Source: Planctomycetota bacterium (GTDB lineage Bacteria > Planctomycetota > UBA1135 > GCA-002686595). From it: a stretch of 52,876 nucleotides of DNA. Within the stretch, counting starts at the first letter, position 1. Each line of letters opens with the position of its first letter. The notes beneath the pieces were generated by a model. The model worked only from the letters and a program-made list of their open reading frames with translations, was not told the origin of the DNA and ran no database searches. The stretch spans positions 1 through 52,876 of the forward strand of contig JAPKBR010000026.1 in the NCBI GenBank assembly GCA_028823345.1, written 5' to 3'. This document shows positions 17,683-25,503 of this stretch, piece after piece. Made by a program: the position numbers and the translations under genes.

Positions 17683-19233
17683 ATGATGACCGTGCGCCTT
17701 CTGATCCTCAGCCTGCTACTGGGTGCCTGTTCTCCTCGGCCAGGGGAACATCGCTTGGGGAATGGTGTGTTGTTGGTCACGGTGGACGGTTGGCGTCAGG
17801 ACCATCTGGGTGCGTTTGGCGCTCCCTTTGCGACCACCCCTTGGCTTTCCGCGGAAGCCCCCGATGCGATTTTTTTCACCAACGCTTGGGCCCATGACGG
17901 AGATCCGGTGGTGTCCCACGCGTCGATCTTGTCGGGCAGCGAGTCCATGTTCTGCTTGGTGCCCGAGATCGCGCTCGATGATGGCTCCCTGATCAAACCG
18001 GTCTACACGACTGCCATGCCCGACCGACTGCCGCGATTGGCCCGGCGGTTCCTGGCGGGTGGCTGGGCCACCGCCGCTTTCCTGGACAATCCGCGCCTGA
18101 GTTCTCTGCGCGGGCTCACCACGGGTTTTCACGATGTGATTCCCTTGGATGATTCCCCTTTCACGGGGGCCAATGCGCTTGGCCATGGCATCGAGGCGAC
18201 CCACGAGCGTCTGATCGGTTGGCTCGACCAGTTGCCCGCGGGGAGGGACTGGTTTGCATGGGTGCATGTGGGAGACTTGACTCGAATTTTTGACGCCAAG
18301 GACTTGCCCATGGACGAGGCCTTCCTGCGCGGCCCGGAAGATGACTGGACACCGCCCACGGGAATCCGTTGGCCGTCATTTCACTCGGTGGCAACTCAAA
18401 ATCAGTCCGACCCTGCGCGCACCCTAGGCCAGGGATTGGCGGCTTATGACACGGCTCTTGCTCAATTGGATACGAGCCTCGGTGCAATGATTCAGGACGT
18501 GCGCAGGCGCATGGACCCGGAGGAAACCACCATTGCCCTTGCGGGTTCCACGGGTTTGTCCTTCGGGGAGGCCGGAGGGTATTTTGCCTCCACCGGCTTA
18601 TCGTCCCATGACTTGGCGGTGCCTCTAGTCCTTTGGCCTCGAAAAGCCTCTGGGATAGGCGTCGGGTGCACCATGGAAAGCCTTGTGGGCCTAGCGGATT
18701 TGGGTCCTACCCTGCTTGAGATTCACGGCAGCGATCCCCCGGGCCCTGAAGGAATGACGGGCCTTTCCCTCGCGGCCCATCTGCGTAACCCCGGGAGACC
18801 TGCTCCCCGTGCCGGCCCCGAACAGCGCGAAGAAATCTATCCCTGGGATCAGCTGGATGGAGGCTTTGGAGGGCAAGTCCCGGTGCTCTTGACCAGCAGC
18901 CTAATGGGTGGTAGCGGTTTCGTCAGCGACACCATGTTTCTCATGAAGGCCGGATCCAAGCCCTCGCTACTGAGGGCCTTGACGGGAATATCGGGACGTC
19001 AGCCCGACGCAGCCACTTGGGTTTTCGTGGAGGAGCGGGCCAGCGGGCGCACCTGGAGCGCCGCTCGATCGGACATGGTTGGAGTTCCAGAGGGCATGCC
19101 GGAGCGTTTCGAAAATTATTTTGGTCCAGAAAGTAAGGTGGGCGCACTCTTAGAGCAGCGCCGGACTAAACTGCACACCCTAGAGACTCGCTCGCCCGCT
19201 CGCCTCGAGATAAGAGTCCTCCAAGAACCGTGA
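17683..19233 (+). CDS. sulfatase/alkaline-phosphatase-fold lipoprotein, nucleophile not found
   Basis: A lipobox (LSLLLGAC) follows a short hydrophobic stretch, so the protein is probably lipidated and exported. The fold is that of sulfatases and phosphoglycerol transferases: VLLVTVDGWRQDHLG (first metal strand), SHASILSG (the strand usually preceded by the nucleophile), WVHVGDL, and SFGEAGGYFASTGLSSHDLAVPLVLW (the late metal strand). The usual C/S/T-x-P-x-R/H pattern before the ASxLxG strand reads PVVSH, so the formylglycine or Thr nucleophile appears absent. ATG 17683 has a G-rich stretch about 10 nt upstream. A GTG at 17671 is possible. The stop overlaps the next start as GTGA, linking it to the glycosyltransferase and to glycan work. 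Confidence 0.75.
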   Translation: MMTVRLLILSLLLGACSPRPGEHRLGNGVLLVTVDGWRQDHLGAFGAPFATTPWLSAEAPDAIFFTNAWAHDGDPVVSHASILSGSESMFCLVPEIALDDGSLIKPVYTTAMPDRLPRLARRFLAGGWATAAFLDNPRLSSLRGLTTGFHDVIPLDDSPFTGANALGHGIEATHERLIGWLDQLPAGRDWFAWVHVGDLTRIFDAKDLPMDEAFLRGPEDDWTPPTGIRWPSFHSVATQNQSDPARTLGQGLAAYDTALAQLDTSLGAMIQDVRRRMDPEETTIALAGSTGLSFGEAGGYFASTGLSSHDLAVPLVLWPRKASGIGVGCTMESLVGLADLGPTLLEIHGSDPPGPEGMTGLSLAAHLRNPGRPAPRAGPEQREEIYPWDQLDGGFGGQVPVLLTSSLMGGSGFVSDTMFLMKAGSKPSLLRALTGISGRQPDAATWVFVEERASGRTWSAARSDMVGVPEGMPERFENYFGPESKVGALLEQRRTKLHTLETRSPARLEIRVLQEP

Positions 19234-20576
19234 AGATCCTATTCGTAGCCAATGGTTTCCCCCCAGATGGGCAGTGGGGCACCGAGTTTTACACCCACCA
19301 AGCGGCTACCGGACTTGCGGCCCAAGGGCATAGTGTGAGCGTGCTTTGTCCCCAACGTGAGGGACATGGGGAGCGCTTTAGTGTCAAGACGACGACGCGC
19401 TATGGCTTGACCTTGCATGAGGTTTCGAATCCCCCGACCCACGCCAAGCTATTCCGGGACAGTTACCTCAGCGAAGGGGTCGAGCGTTGCTTCGATGAAC
19501 TTCTTCGGGAACACAAGCCCGACGTGGTGCACTTCACGCACTTCTTGTGGGGACTATCTGCCCGATTGCCGGTCCTAGCGCGAGACAGCGGCGCTAAAGT
19601 CCTGGCAACCTTGACGGACTTTGGCATTAGCTGTCACCGGGGCCAGTTTCTAGACGCACACCTCGATCCCTGCGACGGGGGCAACCCTGAAAAGTGTGCC
19701 CGCTGTGTGCGCACCCTGGGCAAATACGATGGACCTCAACCTTGGCGTGGGGTCAAGCAGGCGCTGGCCTCAGCAATGGCCAAGGTTGGCGGCATGGGCT
19801 TGGTGCCAACGGCAGATGATCTGAAGATGCGCGGTGAAGTCTTGCGGGCTGCGATCGACGCCACCGATGTTTTTATTGCGCCCACTGAAGCAATCGCATC
19901 ACGCCTGCGCGGCGAGGTGATTCCTGCCGAGAAGCTCGAGGTGCTTTGCTATGGAATTGACGAGCGCCCCTTCAACGATGCTCCCAGCTCCCATGGGGGT
20001 GACACCTTGCGCTTTGGATTCCTTGGTCAGTTCCAACCCCACAAGGGTCTCGACACGATTTTCCGAGCGGTTCGACGGCTGGAAGATGATGCGACTTACC
20101 GGGATCGTAAATGGTCCGTGCGCGTGCACGGAACGCGGGTGGGGGGACGCCATGCGCGCTTCATCGCCCGCACCTGGGATCCACGCCTGGCAACCCGCTT
20201 TGAATTCCAAGGCCCCTTCGAACCCATGCAGGCACCCTGGGCCATGGCCGACTTGGACGCGGTGATCGTTCCCAGCTGTTGGACCGAGAACGCGCCCTTG
20301 ACCGTGCTGCAAGCAATGGCCATGGGCCTGCCCATGATCGTTTCTGACGTTCCCGGTATTCGGGAAGTGGTGCCCCCCGGAACGCCCATGATCAGCCCCG
20401 GGGATGGGGTCGCCCTGTCCGTGGCCATGGGTAGGATGATCCGTGAAGGGGTTCGACGAGAGCTTCAGCCAGGGGTTCTGCCGGTTTCCTACGGGGATCA
20501 CATCAAGGCCCTCCTGGGGCAGTATAGGCACCTTCTGGAGCACCGGCCGGGCCTGCGGTTGGTCTCAGGGGACTAG
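19230..20576 (+). CDS. family 4 glycosyltransferase (GT-B) with a Cys cluster
   Basis: The 448-residue product begins with the GT4 strand KILFVANGFPPDGQWGTEFY, has VVHFTHFLWG in the acceptor domain, and shows the donor-domain pattern LRFGFLGQFQPHKGLDT and PSCWTENAPLTVLQAMAMGLPMI. The EX7E motif reads E...Q: the second acidic residue is Gln. A cysteine group (CHRGQ...PCDGG...KCARC, about residues 135-165) is shared with the next gene. It transfers a sugar from a nucleotide donor to a glycan acceptor, specificity unknown. The GTG at 19230 overlaps the sulfatase-like gene (GTGA), suggesting a pair that works on the same surface glycan. Confidence 0.88.
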   Translation: MKILFVANGFPPDGQWGTEFYTHQAATGLAAQGHSVSVLCPQREGHGERFSVKTTTRYGLTLHEVSNPPTHAKLFRDSYLSEGVERCFDELLREHKPDVVHFTHFLWGLSARLPVLARDSGAKVLATLTDFGISCHRGQFLDAHLDPCDGGNPEKCARCVRTLGKYDGPQPWRGVKQALASAMAKVGGMGLVPTADDLKMRGEVLRAAIDATDVFIAPTEAIASRLRGEVIPAEKLEVLCYGIDERPFNDAPSSHGGDTLRFGFLGQFQPHKGLDTIFRAVRRLEDDATYRDRKWSVRVHGTRVGGRHARFIARTWDPRLATRFEFQGPFEPMQAPWAMADLDAVIVPSCWTENAPLTVLQAMAMGLPMIVSDVPGIREVVPPGTPMISPGDGVALSVAMGRMIREGVRRELQPGVLPVSYGDHIKALLGQYRHLLEHRPGLRLVSGD

Positions 20577-20648
20577 AAATTCCCTGTTGGGGGCTACAGG
20601 AGCCATTGATTTCTCAGGCCCAGGGGGCCGTTTGGTCGATGGGGGAAT

Positions 20649-21902
20649 GTGCTTCTTCCCCGTCGAATCGGCTTTTTAGGCCAAAGTTGGAGCCCCGCAA
20701 CAGGGGGTATTGAGGTCCACACCGAGGCTCTCGCACGAGCCCTCGTCGAGTCCGGTATGGAAGTCGGTGCCTTGGCCTGGGCAGATGAAAAGAGCTCCAC
20801 TCGCATCGCACGCCATGGGGGTGTAACCATCACCCGACAGCCCCGGCTGATGAGCGGTCCCGATGCCTTGGACGGAGGGCCCGCGAGCGACGCGGCTTTG
20901 GAGTTGTGGCTCGACACTCTGCAACCGGAGTTGGTGCATGTGCATCATCTTTCGGGTTGGGGTGCGCGAGCCTTAGACATCTTGCAATCCCGTGGCCTTC
21001 CCGTGGTGGTCACCTTGCACGACGACTGGTTGATCTGTCCCCGGGGACAGCGCTGGCATGTTTCCAACAAGCTCTGTTCTGCGCCGGACCCTGAGACTTG
21101 CGCCAAGTGCTTAGGGGAGTCCCACGGAACTCCGGAATGGGCTATGCAGCCACTAGTGCAACGCCTCTTGCATGCCAACAAAGCCTTGCAAGGGGTGGAC
21201 AGGATCATGGCTCCATCCGGCACTTTGCTGGAGGCCCACCAGCGCGCGGGACTGGAGTGCGCCGGGGTCCATGCCCTGGGGCGCATCATGCCGCTCGGGA
21301 TTGATGCGCAGCAACTCGCGGCAGAAACCGATCGGCTACGGAAACAACGACCCGACGATGGGCTTGTGCGCTTGGGTGTACTGGGCAGCGTGCAACCATC
21401 CAAGGGTGTCTTGCCCTTGGCCAAAGCGGTGGTGGCAGCAGGGCGTGATGATCTGGTGCTTGAGATTCACGGGCCCAGGCGAGCCTATCACGGGGATTCC
21501 AGTGCGGTAGATGGGGTGGAAGCCCTGGCACGAGAGCACGATTGCATTCGCTTGCACCCTAGCTTTTCTCCGGAACGCCGGGCTGAAGTCCTGGCTATGC
21601 TTGACGGGGTGGTGGTGCCATCACTCTGGGAAGAGGGTTTTGGTTTGGGCGCCCGGGAAGCCCGCGCGTGCGGCCTGCCCGTAATGGCCTCACGCATCGG
21701 TGGTTTGGCGCAGTTGGATTCAGATCCGGGGGTGACCCTTGTGGAGCCCGGGGATCATGGGGCTTGGGTAGAGGCCATCCAAAAAGTTCAAAAGGGCCTG
21801 ATTCAGCCCCAAGCGGCGATCAAGAGCACTTTGGAGATGACAGATGAAGTGGCTCTGGTCTATGCCGCCGTGCTGCTGGAGCGTAAGAATCGAGCTGCCT
21901 AG
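20649..21902 (+). CDS. family 4 glycosyltransferase (GT-B) with a Cys cluster
   Basis: GT4 signatures are 'WSPATGGIEVHTEALARALVESG' at the N-terminus, ELVHVHHLSGWG, a Rossmann strand LGVLGSVQPSKGVLPL, and PSLWEEGFGLGAREARACGLPVMAS with a complete EX7E motif. The insertion DDWLICPRGQ...LCSAPDPETCAKCLG carries four cysteines, as in the previous gene, and could hold zinc. The GTG start at 20649 has GGGGGA directly upstream. The gene lies 72 nt behind the previous glycosyltransferase and is probably in the same operon. The stop TAG overlaps the stop of the opposing glycosyltransferase within the palindrome CCTAGG. Donor and acceptor are not predictable. Confidence 0.88.
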   Translation: MLLPRRIGFLGQSWSPATGGIEVHTEALARALVESGMEVGALAWADEKSSTRIARHGGVTITRQPRLMSGPDALDGGPASDAALELWLDTLQPELVHVHHLSGWGARALDILQSRGLPVVVTLHDDWLICPRGQRWHVSNKLCSAPDPETCAKCLGESHGTPEWAMQPLVQRLLHANKALQGVDRIMAPSGTLLEAHQRAGLECAGVHALGRIMPLGIDAQQLAAETDRLRKQRPDDGLVRLGVLGSVQPSKGVLPLAKAVVAAGRDDLVLEIHGPRRAYHGDSSAVDGVEALAREHDCIRLHPSFSPERRAEVLAMLDGVVVPSLWEEGFGLGAREARACGLPVMASRIGGLAQLDSDPGVTLVEPGDHGAWVEAIQKVQKGLIQPQAAIKSTLEMTDEVALVYAAVLLERKNRAA

Positions 21903-23017
21903 GAATCCTGCAAGAATCCCTGTAATTGGCCCGCGAGGGTGTCCCAACTGAACTGTTGGCGTACCCACTTGGCGGCCTGAATACTCCGCTCGAAACCGAT
22001 TTCTGGGGCGGCCACATGATCGAGGACCGCTTTGCCAAAGGCCTGGCCGGGTTTGGTGAGTTGCAACCAGTCCTTGGCTCGGGGCAAGCCTTCTGCCGCG
22101 CGCTCGGTTGCGATGATTGGGCAACCAGTAGCCAGAGCCTCTACCATTTTTTGGCGCGCACCCCCTGCGATAGGGATCGGCGCCAAGAGGGCACTGGCCC
22201 GTTGCAAGTAGGGCAGGGGATCGGGCACATAGCCGATCCAATTTACACCCACGGGTTTTTCTCGCTCTAGCTGTGGTGCTTCTCCGGCACCGACCACATC
22301 GAGGATGAGTTCAGGGTGTTCGGCGTGAATGCGCGGCCAGTGCTCCCGGAACAACTCAGCGAGGGCGCGGCGGTTCGGCTCGTACCCTAAGCTGCCAAAG
22401 AACAAGAGGCGCCGTGGATCGCGGCCTGCTTCGGGCACGACGAAGCGGCGGGGATCGACCCCCGCAGGAAGGACTTGGGTTCGTGTGTCGGGGTGACGAC
22501 CGAGGAACCGTGCGCGGTCCTCTTGGCTGGCGAACACATGGGTTCGCGCGCGCAGGGCCAGCATGCGTTCCAAGCGTTCCACCCGCACTCGCTCATGCCA
22601 TGGATGTTTTAGGTCTCGGGCGAGTTCGACCTCTAGCTTGTGGTGGTGCGCGAGGATCGGCGGGGCTTCCCGGGGAACTGCCCGCAGGAGCCATGGCTCG
22701 TCCAAAAAGAGGGCCGACGCATGGGCGCAACCGTCGGGGCCTTGGAGCCAACTCTTGAGGGCTAGGGAATGGAACCAGCGTTCGGGCCGAGCGGCGAGCG
22801 GCGCGACTCCCGGCGGCAGGGGGCTACGGGGGAAGATGTGGACAGCTTGGAAAGCGTCGGCGGCCACGGGCAAGTCGCGATGGGGGCCTGGGTCCTCCAC
22901 TGCACAGAGGGTGACCGGGGCTTGCCGGGCCAGGGCGCTGAGCAACTCCAGGGTGCGGCGGCGCCCACCGTCGAGGGCGGGCCAGGGGGGGACGGCGCAG
23001 AGGGCAAGGATGTGCAC
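21899..23017 (-). CDS. GT4-type glycosyltransferase of the GAxxK subgroup
   Basis: The 372-residue product opens with HILALCAVPPWPALDGGRRRTLELLSAL, typical of the polysaccharide glycosyltransferases that resemble PEP-CTERM/XrtA-associated sugar transferases. HHHKLEVELARDL, a Rossmann strand LLFFGSLGYEPNRRAL and APIPIAGGARQKMVEALATGCPIIAT follow. The last lacks the first Glu of EX7E but has the GGxxxK...E variant usual in this subgroup. The start is GTG at 23017. It faces the preceding glycosyltransferase genes and shares its stop region with them. It is probably part of the same surface-glycan locus although transcribed separately. Confidence 0.85.
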   Translation of the reverse strand: MHILALCAVPPWPALDGGRRRTLELLSALARQAPVTLCAVEDPGPHRDLPVAADAFQAVHIFPRSPLPPGVAPLAARPERWFHSLALKSWLQGPDGCAHASALFLDEPWLLRAVPREAPPILAHHHKLEVELARDLKHPWHERVRVERLERMLALRARTHVFASQEDRARFLGRHPDTRTQVLPAGVDPRRFVVPEAGRDPRRLLFFGSLGYEPNRRALAELFREHWPRIHAEHPELILDVVGAGEAPQLEREKPVGVNWIGYVPDPLPYLQRASALLAPIPIAGGARQKMVEALATGCPIIATERAAEGLPRAKDWLQLTKPGQAFGKAVLDHVAAPEIGFERSIQAAKWVRQQFSWDTLAGQLQGFLQDS

Positions 23018-23395
23018 TGGAGTAGGGTAGTGTTCTTGGCTTCAGAAGCTCGAGGTGGGGTCAGGGACTTGCAGAAATTGAGTGCTCTAGGCGCAGTTCG
23101 GGGCTCAGGGCACGGTGGGGGGATCTGCGCAAAGTGCGTGGGGGTGGCTTTGGACCGTCGATGAGATCGAGCTCTGCTTAGGTGGTATGCACCCCTCCCA
23201 AATCCCCTCCTCAGGGGTAAGCCCTTCGATCATTGGTGGCGTGCTGATAGGTGGTGCCCTTCAGACCGAATGGCTCCTTCACCACTTTGGGAGTCGTGGG
23301 TCCCTAGCCATTGGGCGCATGAGGCCTACGATTCACACTCGACCCGTGATAGAATAGGGGCTTATCCGCTTCCCAAGAGACCTCCGGAATCAACC
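23018..23395. other. divergent intergenic region, 378 nt
   Basis: This stretch separates a minus-strand glycosyltransferase from the plus-strand ferredoxin. I see no credible coding frame. A TAGAAT hexamer at 23350-23355 could be a -10 box for the ferredoxin, but there is no matching -35 at 16-18 nt. No strong hairpin is evident. Confidence 0.4.
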
Positions 23396-23698
23396 ATGCC
23401 CAAGATCACCTTCCTCTCCACCGGAGAGATCAAAGAAGTCCCGGACGGGACATCCTTACTCGAATACTCCCAGAGCACCCAAGCGGGCATCCCCTTTGGT
23501 TGCACCGTGGGAAGCTGCAGCACCTGCACGGTCGTGGTCACCGAGGGGGCCGATACCTTGGACCCGGCCTCGGATGATGAACTCGATACCCTTGAGGGCT
23601 GCGAGGACATTGCCAACATCCGCCTCGCTTGTTGCCTGACAATCCACGGGGATGTGAGTCTGCACCCCGTCGATGAGAAGCCACTTTCGACGAATTGA
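23396..23698 (+). CDS. [2Fe-2S] plant-type ferredoxin
   Basis: This 100-residue electron-transfer protein has the beta-grasp ferredoxin pattern: an N-terminal strand PKITFLSTGEIKEVPDG, cluster ligands Cys 36, Cys 41 and Cys 44 (GCTVGSCSTC) and a distal ligand in RLACC (Cys 79 or 80). C-x4-C-x2-C...C is the plant-type [2Fe-2S] arrangement. ATG 23396 is chosen because the upstream frame from 23270 does not resemble ferredoxin. It stands alone, so the redox partner is unknown. It faces the neighbouring GlpD convergently. A 20-nt part of its 3' end (23660-23679) is repeated exactly at 23719-23738, just beyond the stop. Confidence 0.92.
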   Translation: MPKITFLSTGEIKEVPDGTSLLEYSQSTQAGIPFGCTVGSCSTCTVVVTEGADTLDPASDDELDTLEGCEDIANIRLACCLTIHGDVSLHPVDEKPLSTN

Positions 23699-23738
23699 TC
23701 ATCTGCGATGGCGTGATCCTGCACCCCGTCGATGAGAA
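23660..23738. repeat. 20-nt direct repeat across the ferredoxin stop codon
   Basis: The 20 bases CTGCACCCCGTCGATGAGAA occur at 23660-23679, inside the ferredoxin, and again at 23719-23738, 59 nt further on. The second copy lies after the stop and in another frame would encode a near copy of the same peptide (LHPVDEK versus LHPVDEN). It looks like a small local duplication. Confidence 0.8.
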
Positions 23739-23785
23739 TCCATCTGCCCTGTTCAAGGTCGCCCCGGCTTACCTATCCGGGGAAT

Positions 23786-24973
23786 TCACGAGAGCTGGGG
23801 TAGACGCAATGTACGTGTGTCTGCCTTGCGTTTAGCTGGGGGCAATCCAGGCGTGAGGGCTTCGAGCACCCGTTCCGCCGTGGCTCGGTAGGCGGTCAGC
23901 TTGCCCCCCAGGATGGTCAACACGGTGGGGTGATTTGCGTCGTCGATGGGCAACAGTACCTCCCGGGAGCGCTTGAACGCGCGGCCCGAACCGCCTTCTA
24001 ACACCCGTAGCCCAGCCCAATTGGCAATGGGCTGGTCGTCCCCGTTGGGGAAGTGCCGCCGATAGATCGCCAACAGGTAGGCGATTTCCTCGGGACTTGG
24101 GGTGATCTTGTCCGGGTTCCCCTCATAGGGCCGTTCTGTCGTGCCCAGCAGGGTGTGCCCCTTCCAAGGGATGGCGAACACGGCGCGGCGGTCCTGTTGG
24201 GCTTCCACATAGTAGGCGCCGCGGGTCAAGGGTCCTGGAAGTTCCAGATGGGTGCCCGCCACCAATGCCACGGGAGGGCAAGGAGCGGCAGGGTGCATGC
24301 GGCGAGCGACCGTCGGTGCCCATGGTCCGGCGGCGTTGACCAGAATGCGGGCACGGACTTTTTCGGGTACCCCATTGCGGGAAAGCTCCACCTGCCAGTG
24401 GTCCCCCACGCGTTCTGCTCGAATGAGCTCGGTGCCCAACATTTTCTCTGCGCCTAACTCCACCGCCGACGCCAACACCGCGCGGGTCAAGAGCGCGTCA
24501 TCCGTGGCTCCGTCTTGGTAGCGGAGCACTCCCCGCAAATCTTGGGTCCGCAGGCCATCCAGTGCTTCCCACTCACTTCGAGGTAAGCTCACATAGCGGC
24601 TGTCCTGGCGAAAGCCCGCCAAGAGGGAGTACAGGCTCAAGCCCGCACGCATGGTCCAAGTGCCCCGGCGCATATCCCCATACACGGGGATGTGGAAGTC
24701 AATTAGCCGCACGAGATGGGGGGCGATGCCCAAGAGAATCTTGCGCTCGCGCAGGGACTCGTGCACCAGCCGCAATTCCATGGTCTCCAAGTACCGCAGG
24801 CCCCCGTGGATCAATTTGCTTGAACGGCTTGAGGTTCCCGCAGCCGGTTCGCCTTTCTCTACAACTAAGACTCCATGGCCCGCAGCAGCCAAAGCCTGCG
24901 CGACGCCGGCACCGCCAATGCCGGATCCCACCACCAGCACGTCAAAATCCGCTCCTTTCGCCTCAGCTTGCAC
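23786..24973 (-). CDS. glpD: FAD-dependent glycerol-3-phosphate dehydrogenase, short form
   Basis: The product oxidises sn-glycerol 3-phosphate to dihydroxyacetone phosphate and feeds electrons to quinone at the inner membrane. It has the FAD-binding GSGIGGAGVAQALAAAGHGVLVVEKG, then TSSRSSKLIHGGLRYLE, which is diagnostic of GlpD/GlpA. Further on are AGPWAPTVA, the substrate-side KGHTLLGTTERPYEG, and ILGGKLTAYRATAERV. At 395 residues it lacks the C-terminal helical domain of E. coli-type GlpD (about 500). Such short forms occur, but a different hydroxyacid substrate cannot be excluded. The start is GTG 24973. No glycerol kinase or transporter is adjacent. Confidence 0.85.
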   Translation of the reverse strand: MQAEAKGADFDVLVVGSGIGGAGVAQALAAAGHGVLVVEKGEPAAGTSSRSSKLIHGGLRYLETMELRLVHESLRERKILLGIAPHLVRLIDFHIPVYGDMRRGTWTMRAGLSLYSLLAGFRQDSRYVSLPRSEWEALDGLRTQDLRGVLRYQDGATDDALLTRAVLASAVELGAEKMLGTELIRAERVGDHWQVELSRNGVPEKVRARILVNAAGPWAPTVARRMHPAAPCPPVALVAGTHLELPGPLTRGAYYVEAQQDRRAVFAIPWKGHTLLGTTERPYEGNPDKITPSPEEIAYLLAIYRRHFPNGDDQPIANWAGLRVLEGGSGRAFKRSREVLLPIDDANHPTVLTILGGKLTAYRATAERVLEALTPGLPPAKRKADTRTLRLPQLS

Positions 24974-25078
24974 TGCCGCAGCCTACGCCATCCGGTCCGG
25001 CCCCCCCCCAGGTCTTTTCGGTGGAAAAAACCATGCGGGGGTGTGCGCTCGCGCAAGGGAGGATTTACCCTCTCTTTC

Positions 25079-25429
25079 ATGACCACCCCTTCCTCCACTA
25101 CTTGCCTGATTTATAATCCGAATTGTTCCAAGAGCCGTACGGCTTTGAGCTTGTTGAAAGAGCGCGGCCAGCAGTTCGAGGTGCGGGACTATTTGCAGCA
25201 GCCCCTGTCGGCGGAGGAGTTGTGGCAGTTGCGTGAGCAGTTGGATTTGCCCGTTCGTGATTGGGTGCGCGGGGCGAATTTGGAATTGGACGAGGCGGGT
25301 TTGATTCAGGCCTTGGTGGGTGACCCAGGGCTCTTGCAGCGGCCGATCGTTGTGCACGGCCAGCGCGCCATCGTTGCCCGGCCGCCCATTTTGCTGACCG
25401 AGTTCTTGGACGGATCCGTGGATGAGTGA
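25079..25429 (+). CDS. arsC: ArsC/Spx-family reductase, arsenate reductase-like
   Basis: This 116-residue thioredoxin-fold protein has the active-site YNPNCSKSRTALSLL (Cys 16), QFEVRDYLQQPLSAEEL, and LLQRPIVVHGQRAIVARPP. These match glutaredoxin-dependent arsenate reductases (CSKSR, RPIV, RPP). The Arg in the first motif and the late RPIVV/RPP segment fit ArsC better than Spx. ATG 25079 is preferred. The nearest purine-rich sequence (AAGGGAGGA, 25054-25062) is rather far upstream. No arsenic operon genes (arsR, arsB) accompany it, so the substrate is unproven. It is divergent from glpD. Confidence 0.8.
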   Translation: MTTPSSTTCLIYNPNCSKSRTALSLLKERGQQFEVRDYLQQPLSAEELWQLREQLDLPVRDWVRGANLELDEAGLIQALVGDPGLLQRPIVVHGQRAIVARPPILLTEFLDGSVDE

Positions 25430-25503
25430 TTCCCCGGGGGAAGGCTAGGCCCTTGGCCGTTTCGATCCATCGGGCTTGGTGCAGTGAAGCACCCCCGGCG
25501 GGT

